Assembly: GCF_900104145.1 (NCBI RefSeq)
Contig: NZ_FNLB01000006.1
Location: 1,447,001 to 1,511,000, forward strand
Source: Pseudovibrio sp. Tun.PSC04-5.I4
GTDB taxonomy: Bacteria > Pseudomonadota > Alphaproteobacteria > Rhizobiales > Stappiaceae
Length of the DNA stretch: 64,000 bases
Direction: 5' to 3'
Below the pieces are notes generated by a model. The model made no database searches, was not told where the DNA came from, and saw nothing but the letters and a program-made list of their open reading frames with translations. Both the position numbers and the translations under genes were made by a program. Below, piece after piece: positions 1-9,079 of the stretch (its first letter is position 1; every line of letters begins with the position of its first letter).

Positions 1-43
1 AAGCGCGCTGGTGCGAGAAGCTTATTTGGGGGAGGAAGCCTAA
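1..43 (+). CDS. C-terminal end of a LivG-like ABC transporter ATP-binding protein (partial)
   Basis: The reading frame starting at base 2 encodes SALVREAYLGEEA and stops at TAA 41-43. This tail closely matches the end of LivG-type ATPases of branched-chain amino acid (HAAT) ABC transporters. The stop overlaps the ATG of the next gene by one base, as is usual for livG-livF pairs. Only 13 residues are in the window, so the call rests on this tail and on the LivF-type neighbour. Confidence 0.7.
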   Translation, partial: SALVREAYLGEEA

Positions 44-726
44 TGCTTTTGGAAGTCAAAGGCTTAGAAGCCCATTATGGCGCAGCTCAGGCACTGTTTG
101 GCGTCAACCTCACAATTAATGAAGGTGAAATGGTGGCAATGCTTGGCCGCAATGGCATGGGTAAATCCACCACCATCAGTTCAATTTGCCAGATGATAAC
201 GCCGACCAAAGGCACAATTGAGTTTTGTGGTCAAACACTTAACCACATGCCCAGTCACAAGGCGGCTCGTCTTGGTCTGGGGTTGGTGCCAGAGGGGCGC
301 AGGTGCTTTCCAAACCTGTCCGTTTTAGAAAACCTCACCGCTGCAGCGCGTAAGGGCGAGTGGACGCTAGAGCGTGTTTACAAGCTCTTTCCACGCCTCA
401 AAGAGCGGAAAGGTCAAAGCTCAAACACCTTATCTGGTGGCGAACAGCAGATGCTGGCGATTTCCAGAGCATTGATGACAAACCCGAAATTGCTGATCCT
501 TGATGAAGCAACGGAAGGTCTTGCACCTGTGGTGCGCGGGGAAATCTGGCAAGCCATCACGGTCCTGAAAAAGGAAGGTCTATCCATCCTAATCGTCGAC
601 AAGACCTTGAAGGAGCTGCTGCCATTGGCTGACCAGGCCGTTATATTGGAAAAAGGCGAGACTGTCTGGGCGGGTCGACCTGACTCGTTGAGCGAAGAAA
701 TGAAGGACAGATATCTTGGCCTTTGA
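43..726 (+). CDS. livF: LivF-like ABC transporter ATP-binding protein (HAAT family)
   Basis: A 227-residue cytoplasmic ATPase of the branched-chain amino acid/aromatic acid uptake ABC family. Walker A (GRNGMGKST) is at residues 35-43, the ABC signature LSGGEQQ at 130-136 and Walker B LLILDE at 150-155. Length is normal for LivF (about 235). It overlaps the preceding LivG-like tail by one base, and a GGGGGAGGAAG Shine-Dalgarno lies just upstream. The next genes (thioesterase, RidA, arylformamidase-like hydrolase) suggest that the transported compound is an aromatic or aminoaromatic acid rather than leucine, but this is inferred from context only. LivF is the family name; substrate is unknown. 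Confidence 0.9.
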   Translation: MLLEVKGLEAHYGAAQALFGVNLTINEGEMVAMLGRNGMGKSTTISSICQMITPTKGTIEFCGQTLNHMPSHKAARLGLGLVPEGRRCFPNLSVLENLTAAARKGEWTLERVYKLFPRLKERKGQSSNTLSGGEQQMLAISRALMTNPKLLILDEATEGLAPVVRGEIWQAITVLKKEGLSILIVDKTLKELLPLADQAVILEKGETVWAGRPDSLSEEMKDRYLGL

Positions 727-1138
727 GCGCACAATTCAAGTGATGTTCCAGCATTGCGATGCAGCTGGGATTGTCTTCTATCCCCGCTATTATGAAATGA
801 TCAATCAGGTCGTTGAGGAATGGTTCGAGCAAGGTCTTGGAACCTCGTTCGTAGACATTCATATAAAACAAGGGGATGCAGTCCCCACGGCCAAAGTTGA
901 AACTGAGTTCAAGAAACCCAGTGAGCTTGGCGACAAACTCTTATTCACGCTTGAGGTCACTAAGATCGGGCGCTCTAGTGTCCATCTTTTATTCACTGTC
1001 ACGTGCGGCGAAGAACTCCGGCTGACCAGTAAGTCCGTCATTGTTTACGTCAAAGGCTCTGAAAAGAAACCAGCAAGCTGGCCGGACGGCATCAAAGCGA
1101 ACCTCAATTTATTCCTGAAGGAAGAAGGACCTGCATGA
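716..1138 (+). CDS. Acyl-CoA thioesterase, 4-hydroxybenzoyl-CoA thioesterase/YbgC family
   Basis: A 140-residue single hotdog-fold thioesterase that would hydrolyse an acyl- or aroyl-CoA to the free acid and CoA. The N-terminal segment QHCDAAGIVFYPRYYEM carries the family's active-site Asp followed by the Y/F-P-R-Y helix start (near residues 12-28). The predicted start is a TTG at 716, overlapping livF by 11 bases; no nearer ATG keeps the conserved N-terminus, so translational coupling is likely. It also overlaps the next gene by 4 bases (ATGA). In a cluster with RidA and an aromatic-type ABC transporter, a rescue thioesterase for an aminobenzoyl- or hydroxybenzoyl-CoA pathway is plausible, but the substrate cannot be read from sequence. 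Confidence 0.85.
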   Translation: MAFERTIQVMFQHCDAAGIVFYPRYYEMINQVVEEWFEQGLGTSFVDIHIKQGDAVPTAKVETEFKKPSELGDKLLFTLEVTKIGRSSVHLLFTVTCGEELRLTSKSVIVYVKGSEKKPASWPDGIKANLNLFLKEEGPA

Positions 1139-1551
1139 CACAGCAGTCATTGTTTAAATTTTTGCAACCTGAAGGCTGGAAACCTGCATCTGGCTATGCA
1201 AACGGTATTATGGCAGAAGGAACACCAATTTTTCTGGGTGGACAGATTGGCTGGAATGGCCAGCAAGTGTTTGAAAGTGATGACCTTGTCGCACAAGTCA
1301 AACAGACACTTGAGAACATCAAAGAGATCCTCGCAGAGGCCGGTGCATCACCAGACAATGTGGTCCGCCTGACTTGGTATGTAGTTGATAAAAAAGACTA
1401 TTTATCCCGCCTGCGCGATGTTGGCGAGGCGTACCGCTCGGTCTTTGGAAAGCATTTTCCATCTATGACCATGATCCAGGTCGCTGATCTGGTGGAAGAT
1501 CAGGCCAAAGTGGAAATTGAAGCAACCGCTGTGTTGCCAAAAGCGGGATAA
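1135..1551 (+). CDS. RidA/YjgF family enamine-imine deaminase
   Basis: A 138-residue RidA (YjgF/YER057c/UK114) family protein, normally a trimer that hydrolyses reactive enamine/imine intermediates or, in catabolic operons, performs a pathway-specific deamination. Family features are the FLGGQIGW segment near residue 34, TLENIKEILAEAGAS in the middle, and the V(K)VEIEATAVL end. The archetypal catalytic Arg near residue 105 of E. coli RidA is not evident here: the corresponding region reads HFPSMTMIQVADL, so this may be a catabolic subfamily rather than true RidA. It overlaps the thioesterase by four bases and lies 6 bases before the hydrolase, so all three are in one operon. Confidence 0.85.
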   Translation: MTQQSLFKFLQPEGWKPASGYANGIMAEGTPIFLGGQIGWNGQQVFESDDLVAQVKQTLENIKEILAEAGASPDNVVRLTWYVVDKKDYLSRLRDVGEAYRSVFGKHFPSMTMIQVADLVEDQAKVEIEATAVLPKAG

Positions 1552-1557
1552 CAGAAG

Positions 1558-2364
1558 ATGCGGGACTGGGACGCGGCCTATCATAACTCTGGTGTCGTAC
1601 CAAATGCAGGAGAGCTGTTTGACCAATGGGTTGAACGCTCTAAGGCATTTCGCGAGACCTCGGAAAATCAACTGGACATTGCCTATGGCAGCGGTGAGCG
1701 CGAGAGGTTCGACCTCTTCCTGCCAAAGGGCACAGAGCCAAAAGGCCTGGTCTTTTTCGTGCATGGTGGCTACTGGAAGGCCTTCGACAAAACAGCTTTC
1801 AGTCATCTGGCAAAAGGTGCTGTTGAGATGGGATATGCCGTTGCAATTCCATCCTATGACCTTTGTCCTGATACGAAAATTCACAATATAACCAAACAGA
1901 TGCAGTCAGCCCTTGAAGTCGCATCTGAGCACGTTAAAGGACCGATTTACCTCAGTGGCCACTCCGCTGGCGGGCATCTCGTTGCGCGGTTAGGTTGCCA
2001 AAACACCATGCTTTCACCAATGATACAACATCGGATCAAGCACATCTTAGGGATCAGCGGTGTTTATGATCTGCGCCCCATTCGCTTGACGCAGATGAAT
2101 GAAACGCTTCAGATTGATGCGGAGGAAGCCAGATCTGAGAGTCCAACTCTGCATGATCCAATAGAAAATTTGCGCTTTACCGGATGGGTTGGAGCGGAGG
2201 AACTCGCGGAATTCAGACGCCAGAATGCAGCGCACTGTGCCATTTGGGCCGGGTTTGAGACACAAATAATGACCTACGAAGATCCCGGCAAAAATCATTT
2301 CACTGTGGTCGAGGCTCTGGAGCACGCAGGCAGCCTGCTCTTAACAACTATGTTGAACACTTAA
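1558..2364 (+). CDS. Alpha/beta hydrolase, arylformamidase (kynurenine formamidase)-like
   Basis: A 268-residue alpha/beta hydrolase. The oxyanion-hole motif HGGYW is at about residues 64-68 and the nucleophile elbow GHSAGG follows near 130; a terminal His (KNHFTVVE) completes a Ser-Asp-His triad. This combination is that of the animal-type arylformamidase/esterase group, which hydrolyses N-formylkynurenine. It begins 6 bases after ridA and ends the operon. Tryptophan/kynurenine or 2-aminobenzoate breakdown would suit the surrounding thioesterase, RidA and ABC transporter genes. Other small esters or amides remain possible. Confidence 0.75.
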   Translation: MRDWDAAYHNSGVVPNAGELFDQWVERSKAFRETSENQLDIAYGSGERERFDLFLPKGTEPKGLVFFVHGGYWKAFDKTAFSHLAKGAVEMGYAVAIPSYDLCPDTKIHNITKQMQSALEVASEHVKGPIYLSGHSAGGHLVARLGCQNTMLSPMIQHRIKHILGISGVYDLRPIRLTQMNETLQIDAEEARSESPTLHDPIENLRFTGWVGAEELAEFRRQNAAHCAIWAGFETQIMTYEDPGKNHFTVVEALEHAGSLLLTTMLNT

Positions 2365-2608
2365 TCACACCTTATTGATGTAATAGATGTATTTGCGTTT
2401 GCGTGGATTTTGCGTTGATCAGCGTGCTTTAAGGGATTCATGCGTTGCTTTAAGTCGCTATGCCCATGATGCATCCTAACCTATTAGACAGCCTATTCAC
2501 CAAATGGAGAGTTGTGAACACACTGCTAAGCACCTTAGAGTTAATCAAGGTCGCGGCGGATGTTATTCTCGTCAAGTCGCGCAATGATAAGCTGTATGGG
2601 AGGCGCAA

Positions 2609-3751
2609 GTGTCGGCAGCAAAAAAATCAGGACCACTGAGCGGATTGCAGGTTGTGGAAATGGCCGGGCTTGGTCCGGGCCCAATGGCCGGGCAGTTGCT
2701 CGCGGACCTTGGAGCCGAAGTGATCGTCGTTGATCGGCGTACCGGAGAGCGCATCGACAAGGATGTGAACCGGCGCGGCAAGAAGTCCATCGCGCTCAAC
2801 ATGAAGTCAGAGGGTGCGTTAGATGTATTTTTTTCACTTATTGAAAAGGCCGATATTCTGATTGAAGGCTTCCGGCCCGGTGTCATGGAGCGCCTTGGTC
2901 TTGGGCCGGACGTGTGTTTGGCAAAGAACCCTAAACTCATCTTTGGCCGCATGACGGGGTGGGGGCAGGAGGGTCCACTCTCCCAAACTGCCGGTCATGA
3001 TCTCAACTACCTCGCTATGACAGGTCTACTGCACACCATTGGTGAGGAAGGCCGCCCCCCCGTGCCGCCGCTCAACATTGCCGCCGATTATGGCGGAGGA
3101 TCCATGTTCCTGCTGCTGGGAGTACTTTCAGCCTTGTTTGAACGCAGCCAAAGCGGCAAAGGTCAGGTCATTGACGCGGCGATGGTGGATGGCGTACCAG
3201 CCATGGTCGGTCTTATCTATTCCATGATGGGCCGAGGTCTGTGGCAGGATAAACCGCAAAGCAATCTACTTGATGGTGGAGCCCCCTTTTACCGCTGTTA
3301 TGAAACAGCTGACGGACGCCATCTTTCCGTTGGCTCACTGGAACCGCAGTTCTTTGCGCAGTTGCTGCAAGGATTGGCGTTGCCGGCAGATTACTCCAAG
3401 ATCCAGATGAACATGGCGCAGTGGCCAAAGCTGGAAGAGGCCATTGGCGGTGCGATCAAGGCGAAATCGCTGGATCACTGGGTTGGTGTATTTGCGGGAA
3501 CCGACGCCTGCGTCGCACCGGTCCTGTCCATTGAAGAATCTCATGCCGCCGCACTCAACACAGAACGCGGCAACCGCATCATCCTCAATGGCATAACGCA
3601 GGCCGCACCGGCTCCAAGGTTCAGTCGATCCAAGCCGCAAACACCGCAGCCCGCAGGCAGAACTGGCGACCATACTGCACAGATTTTACAGGAACTCGGT
3701 TTCAACGAAAACGACATCACAGCTATGCAGAATTCCAAGGTACTGGCCTAG
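2609..3751 (+). CDS. CaiB/BaiF family CoA-transferase, alpha-methylacyl-CoA racemase type
   Basis: A 380-residue class III CoA-transferase fold protein. The central block contains GHDLNYLAMTG followed by NIAADYGGGSM, matching the catalytic His and Asp pair of alpha-methylacyl-CoA racemases; FRPGVMERLGLGPDV and GKGQVIDAAMVDG are also typical. The best member function is racemisation of 2-methylacyl-CoA esters during branched-chain or sterol side-chain degradation. I place the start at the GTG at 2609 because GGGAGG sits 5 bases upstream. It stands alone, with 244 bases of non-coding DNA before it and 172 after. CoA-transferase activity rather than racemisation cannot be excluded. Confidence 0.85.
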   Translation: MSAAKKSGPLSGLQVVEMAGLGPGPMAGQLLADLGAEVIVVDRRTGERIDKDVNRRGKKSIALNMKSEGALDVFFSLIEKADILIEGFRPGVMERLGLGPDVCLAKNPKLIFGRMTGWGQEGPLSQTAGHDLNYLAMTGLLHTIGEEGRPPVPPLNIAADYGGGSMFLLLGVLSALFERSQSGKGQVIDAAMVDGVPAMVGLIYSMMGRGLWQDKPQSNLLDGGAPFYRCYETADGRHLSVGSLEPQFFAQLLQGLALPADYSKIQMNMAQWPKLEEAIGGAIKAKSLDHWVGVFAGTDACVAPVLSIEESHAAALNTERGNRIILNGITQAAPAPRFSRSKPQTPQPAGRTGDHTAQILQELGFNENDITAMQNSKVLA

Positions 3752-3786
3752 TTTCGCAGTTTTTAGCTAAGCTTATGTGAGAAATG

Positions 3787-3814
3787 TTGGAGGGCGTCTA
3801 ATACGCCCTTCCAA
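3787..3814. terminator. Hairpin after the CaiB/BaiF gene, possible terminator
   Basis: TTGGAGGGCGT and ACGCCCTTCCAA pair into an 11-bp stem with one bulged base and a short loop. No clear T-run follows, so termination is only suggested. It lies between the racemase-like gene and the glycan locus. Confidence 0.4.
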
Positions 3815-3923
3815 TGGCAAAATCATCTCGGGCGAAAGAACTGAGAAGATACCATGATGAGGGCATTCCTAAGAATCTCCTAGGGTAACTTTAGTAAGGT
3901 TATAACTATGAGGTTCTGAAGAC

Positions 3924-5387
3924 ATGCTGGTAACAGATGCATTTGTACTGTTATTTCTAGTTACTCAGGGCCTGTTCCTGGTGGCCTCCTACGTCTTCGC
4001 AATCTCCGGCGCAGATGATCTCATCGTCGACACGCTCTACTACGCCTTCGTCGCCTGGTATCGCGGTCCTTTGGTAGGGCACACAGAAGAACGCTTGTTT
4101 GAAGAGGCTGGCAACCCGGACCCACGGCCGCTGGCTATCATGCTGCCGGCTTGGGACGAGGGGGATATCCTATATCCCACCGTCACCGGCATCATTGGCA
4201 AACTGGATTATCCCTCCTATTGGATCTTCATCGGCGTTTATCCCAATGACGAAGCCACTCAGCACGCAGCAAACAGGTTAGCGGCAGAACATGACAATCT
4301 GCGCGTGGTCGTTACCCCCAATGATGGCCCCACCTGCAAAGCGGATTGCCTCAATTCTATCATCGCCTCCATCGAAGAATTCGAGCTGCAACAGAACATC
4401 CAGTTCGCGGGCATTGTTATGCAGGATGCGGAAGATATCCTGAACCCCCATGCCCTGCGCATCTTCAACGCCAGTCTGGAGCTTGCAGATGTGGTGCAGT
4501 TGCCCGTGTTGTCACTTCCTCGCCGCAGACGACAGTTCACCGCTGGCCATTACATGGATGAGTTTGCGGAGTTTCACTCCAAAGAAGTGCTGGTCCGTGG
4601 GGTCCTGACGGGAACAGTTCCCGGCGCGGGCGTTGGGACGTGTTATTCCAAGAAGGCCATTGAAACAGCCAAATCCATTGCGGAAACCGATTCAAACGGC
4701 ATCACCCAAATTTTCAACACCAGCTCGTTGACGGAAGATTACGACCTTGCCATGCGGTTGACGGGCAGGGGCGTCACACACCGCCTCCTCTGGGTTCACC
4801 CATCCAGCAAAAGCGATTACACCAACTTCGCTGTCACACAGGAACTGTTTCCCTCCGGTTTATGGCAGAGCGTCCGCCAGAAAACCCGCTGGACCATTGG
4901 CATTGCCTTTCAAGGCTGGGCCCAACTGGGATGGAAGGGTGGCATCGCAGATATCTACTTTTACTGGCGCGATAGAAAGATGGTCGTCTTCAGCCATGCT
5001 ATCGTCATTGGCTATGCAGCCCTGATCATCTATTGGGGCCTGCGCATCTATGAGCGCCTGTCACCAGACGCCTACCATTTGCCGCCCTTGCTGCCAGAAG
5101 GCAGCCCGTTCTGGTACGTCATCTGGTTCAACGTGCTCCTGCTGGCCCATCGGCTCATACAGCGTCACATCTGGACCGGCTATCATTATGGTTTCAGAGC
5201 CTTGGCACCAGTCACCCTGCGCTATTTCATTTCCATCTTCATCAACTACCTCGCCATGGTGCGGGCCACCAAAACATGGATTAAACACCTCAGAACGGGT
5301 GAAGTCATCGGCTGGGATAAAACCGCGCACGATTACCCCAATGAAAAAACCCATGAGGAAATTCTGCAAATGGAGCAGCTGAAATGA
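3924..5387 (+). CDS. nfrB: NfrB-like inner-membrane family 2 glycosyltransferase lacking the MshEN domain
   Basis: A 487-residue processive-type GT2. One N-terminal membrane segment (about 5-28) is followed by the catalytic domain: PAWDEGD (75-81), the nucleotide-sugar site GPTCKADCLN (135-144), QDAED (167-171), LTEDYD with the putative base (269-274) and QKTRW, the Q-x-x-R-W motif (319-323). Further membrane segments lie at about 350-455. Several of these strings, and the WDKTAHDYP near the end, match E. coli NfrB as I recall it. The protein ends right after that point, whereas E. coli NfrB (about 745 residues) continues into a c-di-GMP-binding MshEN domain. It overlaps nfrA by ATGA. By analogy it would polymerise a ManNAc-type glycan and feed it to NfrA. 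The polymer is inferred, not shown. Confidence 0.85.
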   Translation: MLVTDAFVLLFLVTQGLFLVASYVFAISGADDLIVDTLYYAFVAWYRGPLVGHTEERLFEEAGNPDPRPLAIMLPAWDEGDILYPTVTGIIGKLDYPSYWIFIGVYPNDEATQHAANRLAAEHDNLRVVVTPNDGPTCKADCLNSIIASIEEFELQQNIQFAGIVMQDAEDILNPHALRIFNASLELADVVQLPVLSLPRRRRQFTAGHYMDEFAEFHSKEVLVRGVLTGTVPGAGVGTCYSKKAIETAKSIAETDSNGITQIFNTSSLTEDYDLAMRLTGRGVTHRLLWVHPSSKSDYTNFAVTQELFPSGLWQSVRQKTRWTIGIAFQGWAQLGWKGGIADIYFYWRDRKMVVFSHAIVIGYAALIIYWGLRIYERLSPDAYHLPPLLPEGSPFWYVIWFNVLLLAHRLIQRHIWTGYHYGFRALAPVTLRYFISIFINYLAMVRATKTWIKHLRTGEVIGWDKTAHDYPNEKTHEEILQMEQLK

Positions 5388-8300
5388 GCGCTCCATTTCG
5401 CAACAGACGGCTGATCCGCAAAACAGCAAACCGCAAAGCCGGTTTCCAGCTGTTATGGGCCGTCATGTTTGCATTGGGGCTTTCCATACCAACGCTCTCA
5501 CAAAACCCGCAGGATTCAGAGGGTGACACGGAACCGACTTACACATCCCAACAAAAAGCGGACTATTACATCAGTGTGCTTCGCGACAGACAGGACAGCC
5601 AGTCTCTTCTGCGAAGCACATGGCGCGATTACAGGTCCTACCCCTTACTAGACCTGACCTACCGGCTTCTGGCAGAAGGACGAACGGAAGAGGCTCTCAA
5701 GGAGCTGGACCAGCTGCTGGACTATGACCCGGACCACCTGATTGCCCGCTGGCAAAAAATCCACCTGCTTATCAATCTCAATCGGATTATGGCCGCTATT
5801 GATCAGCTGGAAATATTGCAATCCCAGGCGCCTGCCTTCAGTCGTGGATACCTGGCCCTTGGCAACCTGCACATGCTCGCCGGTGATAACGTGCAAGCCT
5901 TCAATGATTTCCGACTGGCCATTGAAACCGGCAAACTGCTGGAAAGTGACCGGGAGCAAGCCCTTGCCGGTGCTGCTGAGGCGGCCCTTAAACTTGGCAA
6001 AACAGAGGAAGCCCTAAACTCTCTCAACATTTTGAGAGAGTTGGGCCGCGCAACACCACGTCAACGGCTCATTCGGGCAGACTTGCTGCGCAACCTCAAC
6101 CAGCTGGAAGAAGCCAAAGCCGAATGGGAGGCCCTTTCTAAACTGGACAATGCCCCCCAAACACAACGCTCCGCCATCTTGAATCAAGCTTTCCTGCTGT
6201 TAGAGCGCGGCGATGATGCGCAAGCTTACGAATTGCTTTTAAAAGGCGAGAAAAGTGGTCTGTTCAAAGGACGGCAAGCCTCAGCCCTGGAACAGAGAAC
6301 CTTCGCCAGAGCTTTGGCAGCCAGTGCTCTCAATTCAGATCACCTGAACGAACTTCTCGCATTTCTGGAAACAGGTCGGATTGACTTCCTCGGACTGTCC
6401 TCTCGGGTTCAACTGGCCTACGCATTGCTCAAAAAAGGCTCCAGCGCAGAAGCGGAAATGGCGTTGCTTACATCTGATGGGCGCTTGCTCGACACCAAAT
6501 CATCAGGACCGGAAGAAGCCGCCAATTATTACCTATCCTTGGCTGATATCGCCATTCGAGCTGGAGACGATGCAAGAGCCGTCACCGCTGGCCGGCTCCT
6601 GATCAAACTCACCCGCAGTCCGGAATATGGCTTACAGCTCAGCAATCTAGCCCTTAACAACGGCTGGGAATCCGCAGCCATTGGCGCGCTGGTGGAACTT
6701 CGGGCCATCACAGAGATCGCAGACCAGCGCAATTCACCCGAAGCATGGGTCGAATTGCTCCAAGCACTGTCTGATCTGGCGCGGCGTGCCGGTGATCTTG
6801 ATCTGGCAAACGAGGTGTTGAAAGAAGCAGAAGTCCTCATGCCCAACTGGAGGATAACAGCCAAACGCGGCCAAGTGGCTTTGCTCTCCAACAAACGCAG
6901 GGTCGCAGCAGCGGTTCTCAATGATGCTCTGGCGCGGGCAAACAAATCCAGAGAGACCAAAGAGTTCAACGAAAACGATAAAAAGACCTATGCACGCCTG
7001 CTGTTTGATCTGGCTGCAGTGTCAGCCGCCAACGAAGACTGGGACAATGCACTCGATTTTTTGATTGCAGACTGGAAGGTCGAACCCGATCCAACTCTCA
7101 TCCTGCCAGCCTATCTGATCTTGAAAGAAAGCACCTCAAAAGACGTTACACCTCAGAGATGGTTGAACTATGTGTTCGCCCACACCAACACGGCCAGCCT
7201 CTCTAAGGAAAGCAAACAGATGTTCGCAGCGGCCTTTCTGTCGTTGGCCCGCGTGCTGAAGGCAAGTGGTGACCTGAGCAACGCCTCCAAGATGTACAGC
7301 CAGACCCTGAAACTGAACGGTACATCGGCAGCGCGGTTGGAAGCAGCCTATTTGGCATTGCAACTGAGACACCCAGAACGCGCTCTGATGCTCATCATGA
7401 AAATGGACCGCTCCAGATATCAAGGCCCGATCATGGCCATTGAGTGCGAAGCCTACCGCGCTCTGGGTCGTAATCAGGATGCGCTGCAGTGCGCTCAGGC
7501 CGAGGAAAAAGCCAGCCCTCAGGATCCAGGCCGCCATTTGGCACTGGCAAATATTTATCTGAAGCTGGGGGAAAAGCGAAAAGCGCTGGCAGGTCTGGAG
7601 CACGCCTATGAACTGACACCAGATGTGACAACGGCAAGCCAGCTGGGCTTTCTCTATCAGCAACTGGGAAACCATCCCAATGCCCTTAAATGGTTCTCCG
7701 TTGCCTTTGAAAAGCACCGCAATCAGCAAGCAGGCTTAGCGCTGCTCTTTATCTACCTCCAAAAGCGCCAATATGCCGAGGCAGCGATTATCCTGCGCAC
7801 TCTCAATTTTAACGCGCTGACTTCAAAACAAAAAGCTCAGTACTATGCGGCGCGGGCGCAGATCACACTGCAAACAGGACAGCAGACACCGGAGAAGCTG
7901 GAAAGAGCGCTTACAGATATGCGTAAGGCGAGGGCGCTGGACTCCACCGCCGACATCCGCTTTTCCATAGTGCAATTGCTTTTCCAACTGGGAAATCTGG
8001 AGGAGGCTTCAGCCGAGTACGAAAACCTCAGCCATTCTGACAAACAACATGCGGCCACACTCGCACTTGGCGGCTACCTCGCGCGCGCGCAAGGCGATAA
8101 CGATTTAGCGATTACCCGCTATGAGGCCTCGCTGGAAATCAAGCCAGAGCAAGCCAGCCTGCAAGAAGATCTCGCGTACACCTATCTTACAGCCTTTGAA
8201 AACAAAAAGGCGGCTGCCGTCTTCCGCAATCGCATTGAAGTACTGCAACGCCAGCAGCTGAATATATACGAGCAAGACAAGCTCGAGCGGTTTCAGCGCC

Positions 8301-9079
8301 AGCTGCGCATTCTGGAAATTCCAATCAGCTTCCTTTTGTTCGACGGCATCAGCCCATCCCGTCAGGATGAGGAGGATGATATTGCTGGTGCTATCCTCGG
8401 CATCCCATCCAGCAGTCCGTTCGGGTCCGTTGAAATGGCATGGCGACCACCCGTGATCGGGTATCAGAACGGGCGCACGTTTGAGGTGATCGCCAGAGCG
8501 CAATGGCTCAATGAGCGTTACAGCTTCCGGCCCAACCAAGATACGTTCCAGACCATCATTGGCTTGCGATGGAAACCTTTGATGACGCAAAATCTAAAAA
8601 TTGGGTTGGAGCGATTTTTCAAAGGCGGCAGCATCACAGAGGACAACTGGCTGGGCAGGGTGCTCTGGTCTCACACCACCGGCAATGACTTCCTGCCTCT
8701 GTTTGATAGAGAGACCGGGGAGCTGATCGACCGTGAGCCATACGTCAGTCTCTACCTCGAAGGAGGTCGTTTTTTCGAGAAAGAAAAGACCATTTTGTTT
8801 TATGGCGACGGACGGCTTGGTTACACTTTTAGGCTCGATCCTAACCTGATCTTGTCGCCCTTTGCGTATTCAATAGGGAGCGGAAACTGGAATTCCCAAA
8901 CCAGCGCGATGGCTATTGAAGCAGGGCTGGGAGCATCTTTGAAGTGGAGAGGGGTGTACACCGAAGCCTATGGTGACTTGCTCTTGCTGGAGGTGTTCGG
9001 GCGCATAGGACATGAAGTGTTAAACACCAATGACAGCGAAACCAGCCGAGTACTTTTGGGTCTTCAAGCAAACTTTTAA
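5384..9079 (+). CDS. nfrA: NfrA-like TPR protein with C-terminal outer-membrane domain
   Basis: A 1231-residue protein starting inside the nfrB stop (ATGA). A basic N-terminus and hydrophobic stretch (LLWAVMFALGLSIPTLS, about residues 24-40) form a signal peptide. From about 50 to 950 it is made of helical TPR-like repeats (for example AEGRTEEALKELDQLLDYDP and SLEIKPEQASLQEDLAYTYL). The last 250 residues are beta-rich and end in VLLGLQANF, with a terminal Phe as in outer-membrane barrels. This layout is that of NfrA (bacteriophage N4 adsorption protein A), the glycan export porin in E. coli, but the helical part is longer (E. coli NfrA is about 990). It would span periplasm and outer membrane and export what NfrB makes. 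PelB/PgaA-type exporters are similar in plan; the NfrB partner favours NfrA. Confidence 0.8.
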   Translation: MSAPFRNRRLIRKTANRKAGFQLLWAVMFALGLSIPTLSQNPQDSEGDTEPTYTSQQKADYYISVLRDRQDSQSLLRSTWRDYRSYPLLDLTYRLLAEGRTEEALKELDQLLDYDPDHLIARWQKIHLLINLNRIMAAIDQLEILQSQAPAFSRGYLALGNLHMLAGDNVQAFNDFRLAIETGKLLESDREQALAGAAEAALKLGKTEEALNSLNILRELGRATPRQRLIRADLLRNLNQLEEAKAEWEALSKLDNAPQTQRSAILNQAFLLLERGDDAQAYELLLKGEKSGLFKGRQASALEQRTFARALAASALNSDHLNELLAFLETGRIDFLGLSSRVQLAYALLKKGSSAEAEMALLTSDGRLLDTKSSGPEEAANYYLSLADIAIRAGDDARAVTAGRLLIKLTRSPEYGLQLSNLALNNGWESAAIGALVELRAITEIADQRNSPEAWVELLQALSDLARRAGDLDLANEVLKEAEVLMPNWRITAKRGQVALLSNKRRVAAAVLNDALARANKSRETKEFNENDKKTYARLLFDLAAVSAANEDWDNALDFLIADWKVEPDPTLILPAYLILKESTSKDVTPQRWLNYVFAHTNTASLSKESKQMFAAAFLSLARVLKASGDLSNASKMYSQTLKLNGTSAARLEAAYLALQLRHPERALMLIMKMDRSRYQGPIMAIECEAYRALGRNQDALQCAQAEEKASPQDPGRHLALANIYLKLGEKRKALAGLEHAYELTPDVTTASQLGFLYQQLGNHPNALKWFSVAFEKHRNQQAGLALLFIYLQKRQYAEAAIILRTLNFNALTSKQKAQYYAARAQITLQTGQQTPEKLERALTDMRKARALDSTADIRFSIVQLLFQLGNLEEASAEYENLSHSDKQHAATLALGGYLARAQGDNDLAITRYEASLEIKPEQASLQEDLAYTYLTAFENKKAAAVFRNRIEVLQRQQLNIYEQDKLERFQRQLRILEIPISFLLFDGISPSRQDEEDDIAGAILGIPSSSPFGSVEMAWRPPVIGYQNGRTFEVIARAQWLNERYSFRPNQDTFQTIIGLRWKPLMTQNLKIGLERFFKGGSITEDNWLGRVLWSHTTGNDFLPLFDRETGELIDREPYVSLYLEGGRFFEKEKTILFYGDGRLGYTFRLDPNLILSPFAYSIGSGNWNSQTSAMAIEAGLGASLKWRGVYTEAYGDLLLLEVFGRIGHEVLNTNDSETSRVLLGLQANF

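Noticed and set aside
7136..7729. Long open frame antisense to nfrA (about 197 codons)
   Set aside because: It is a mirror of the strongly coding nfrA frame; its protein has no recognisable domain and no ribosome-binding site.
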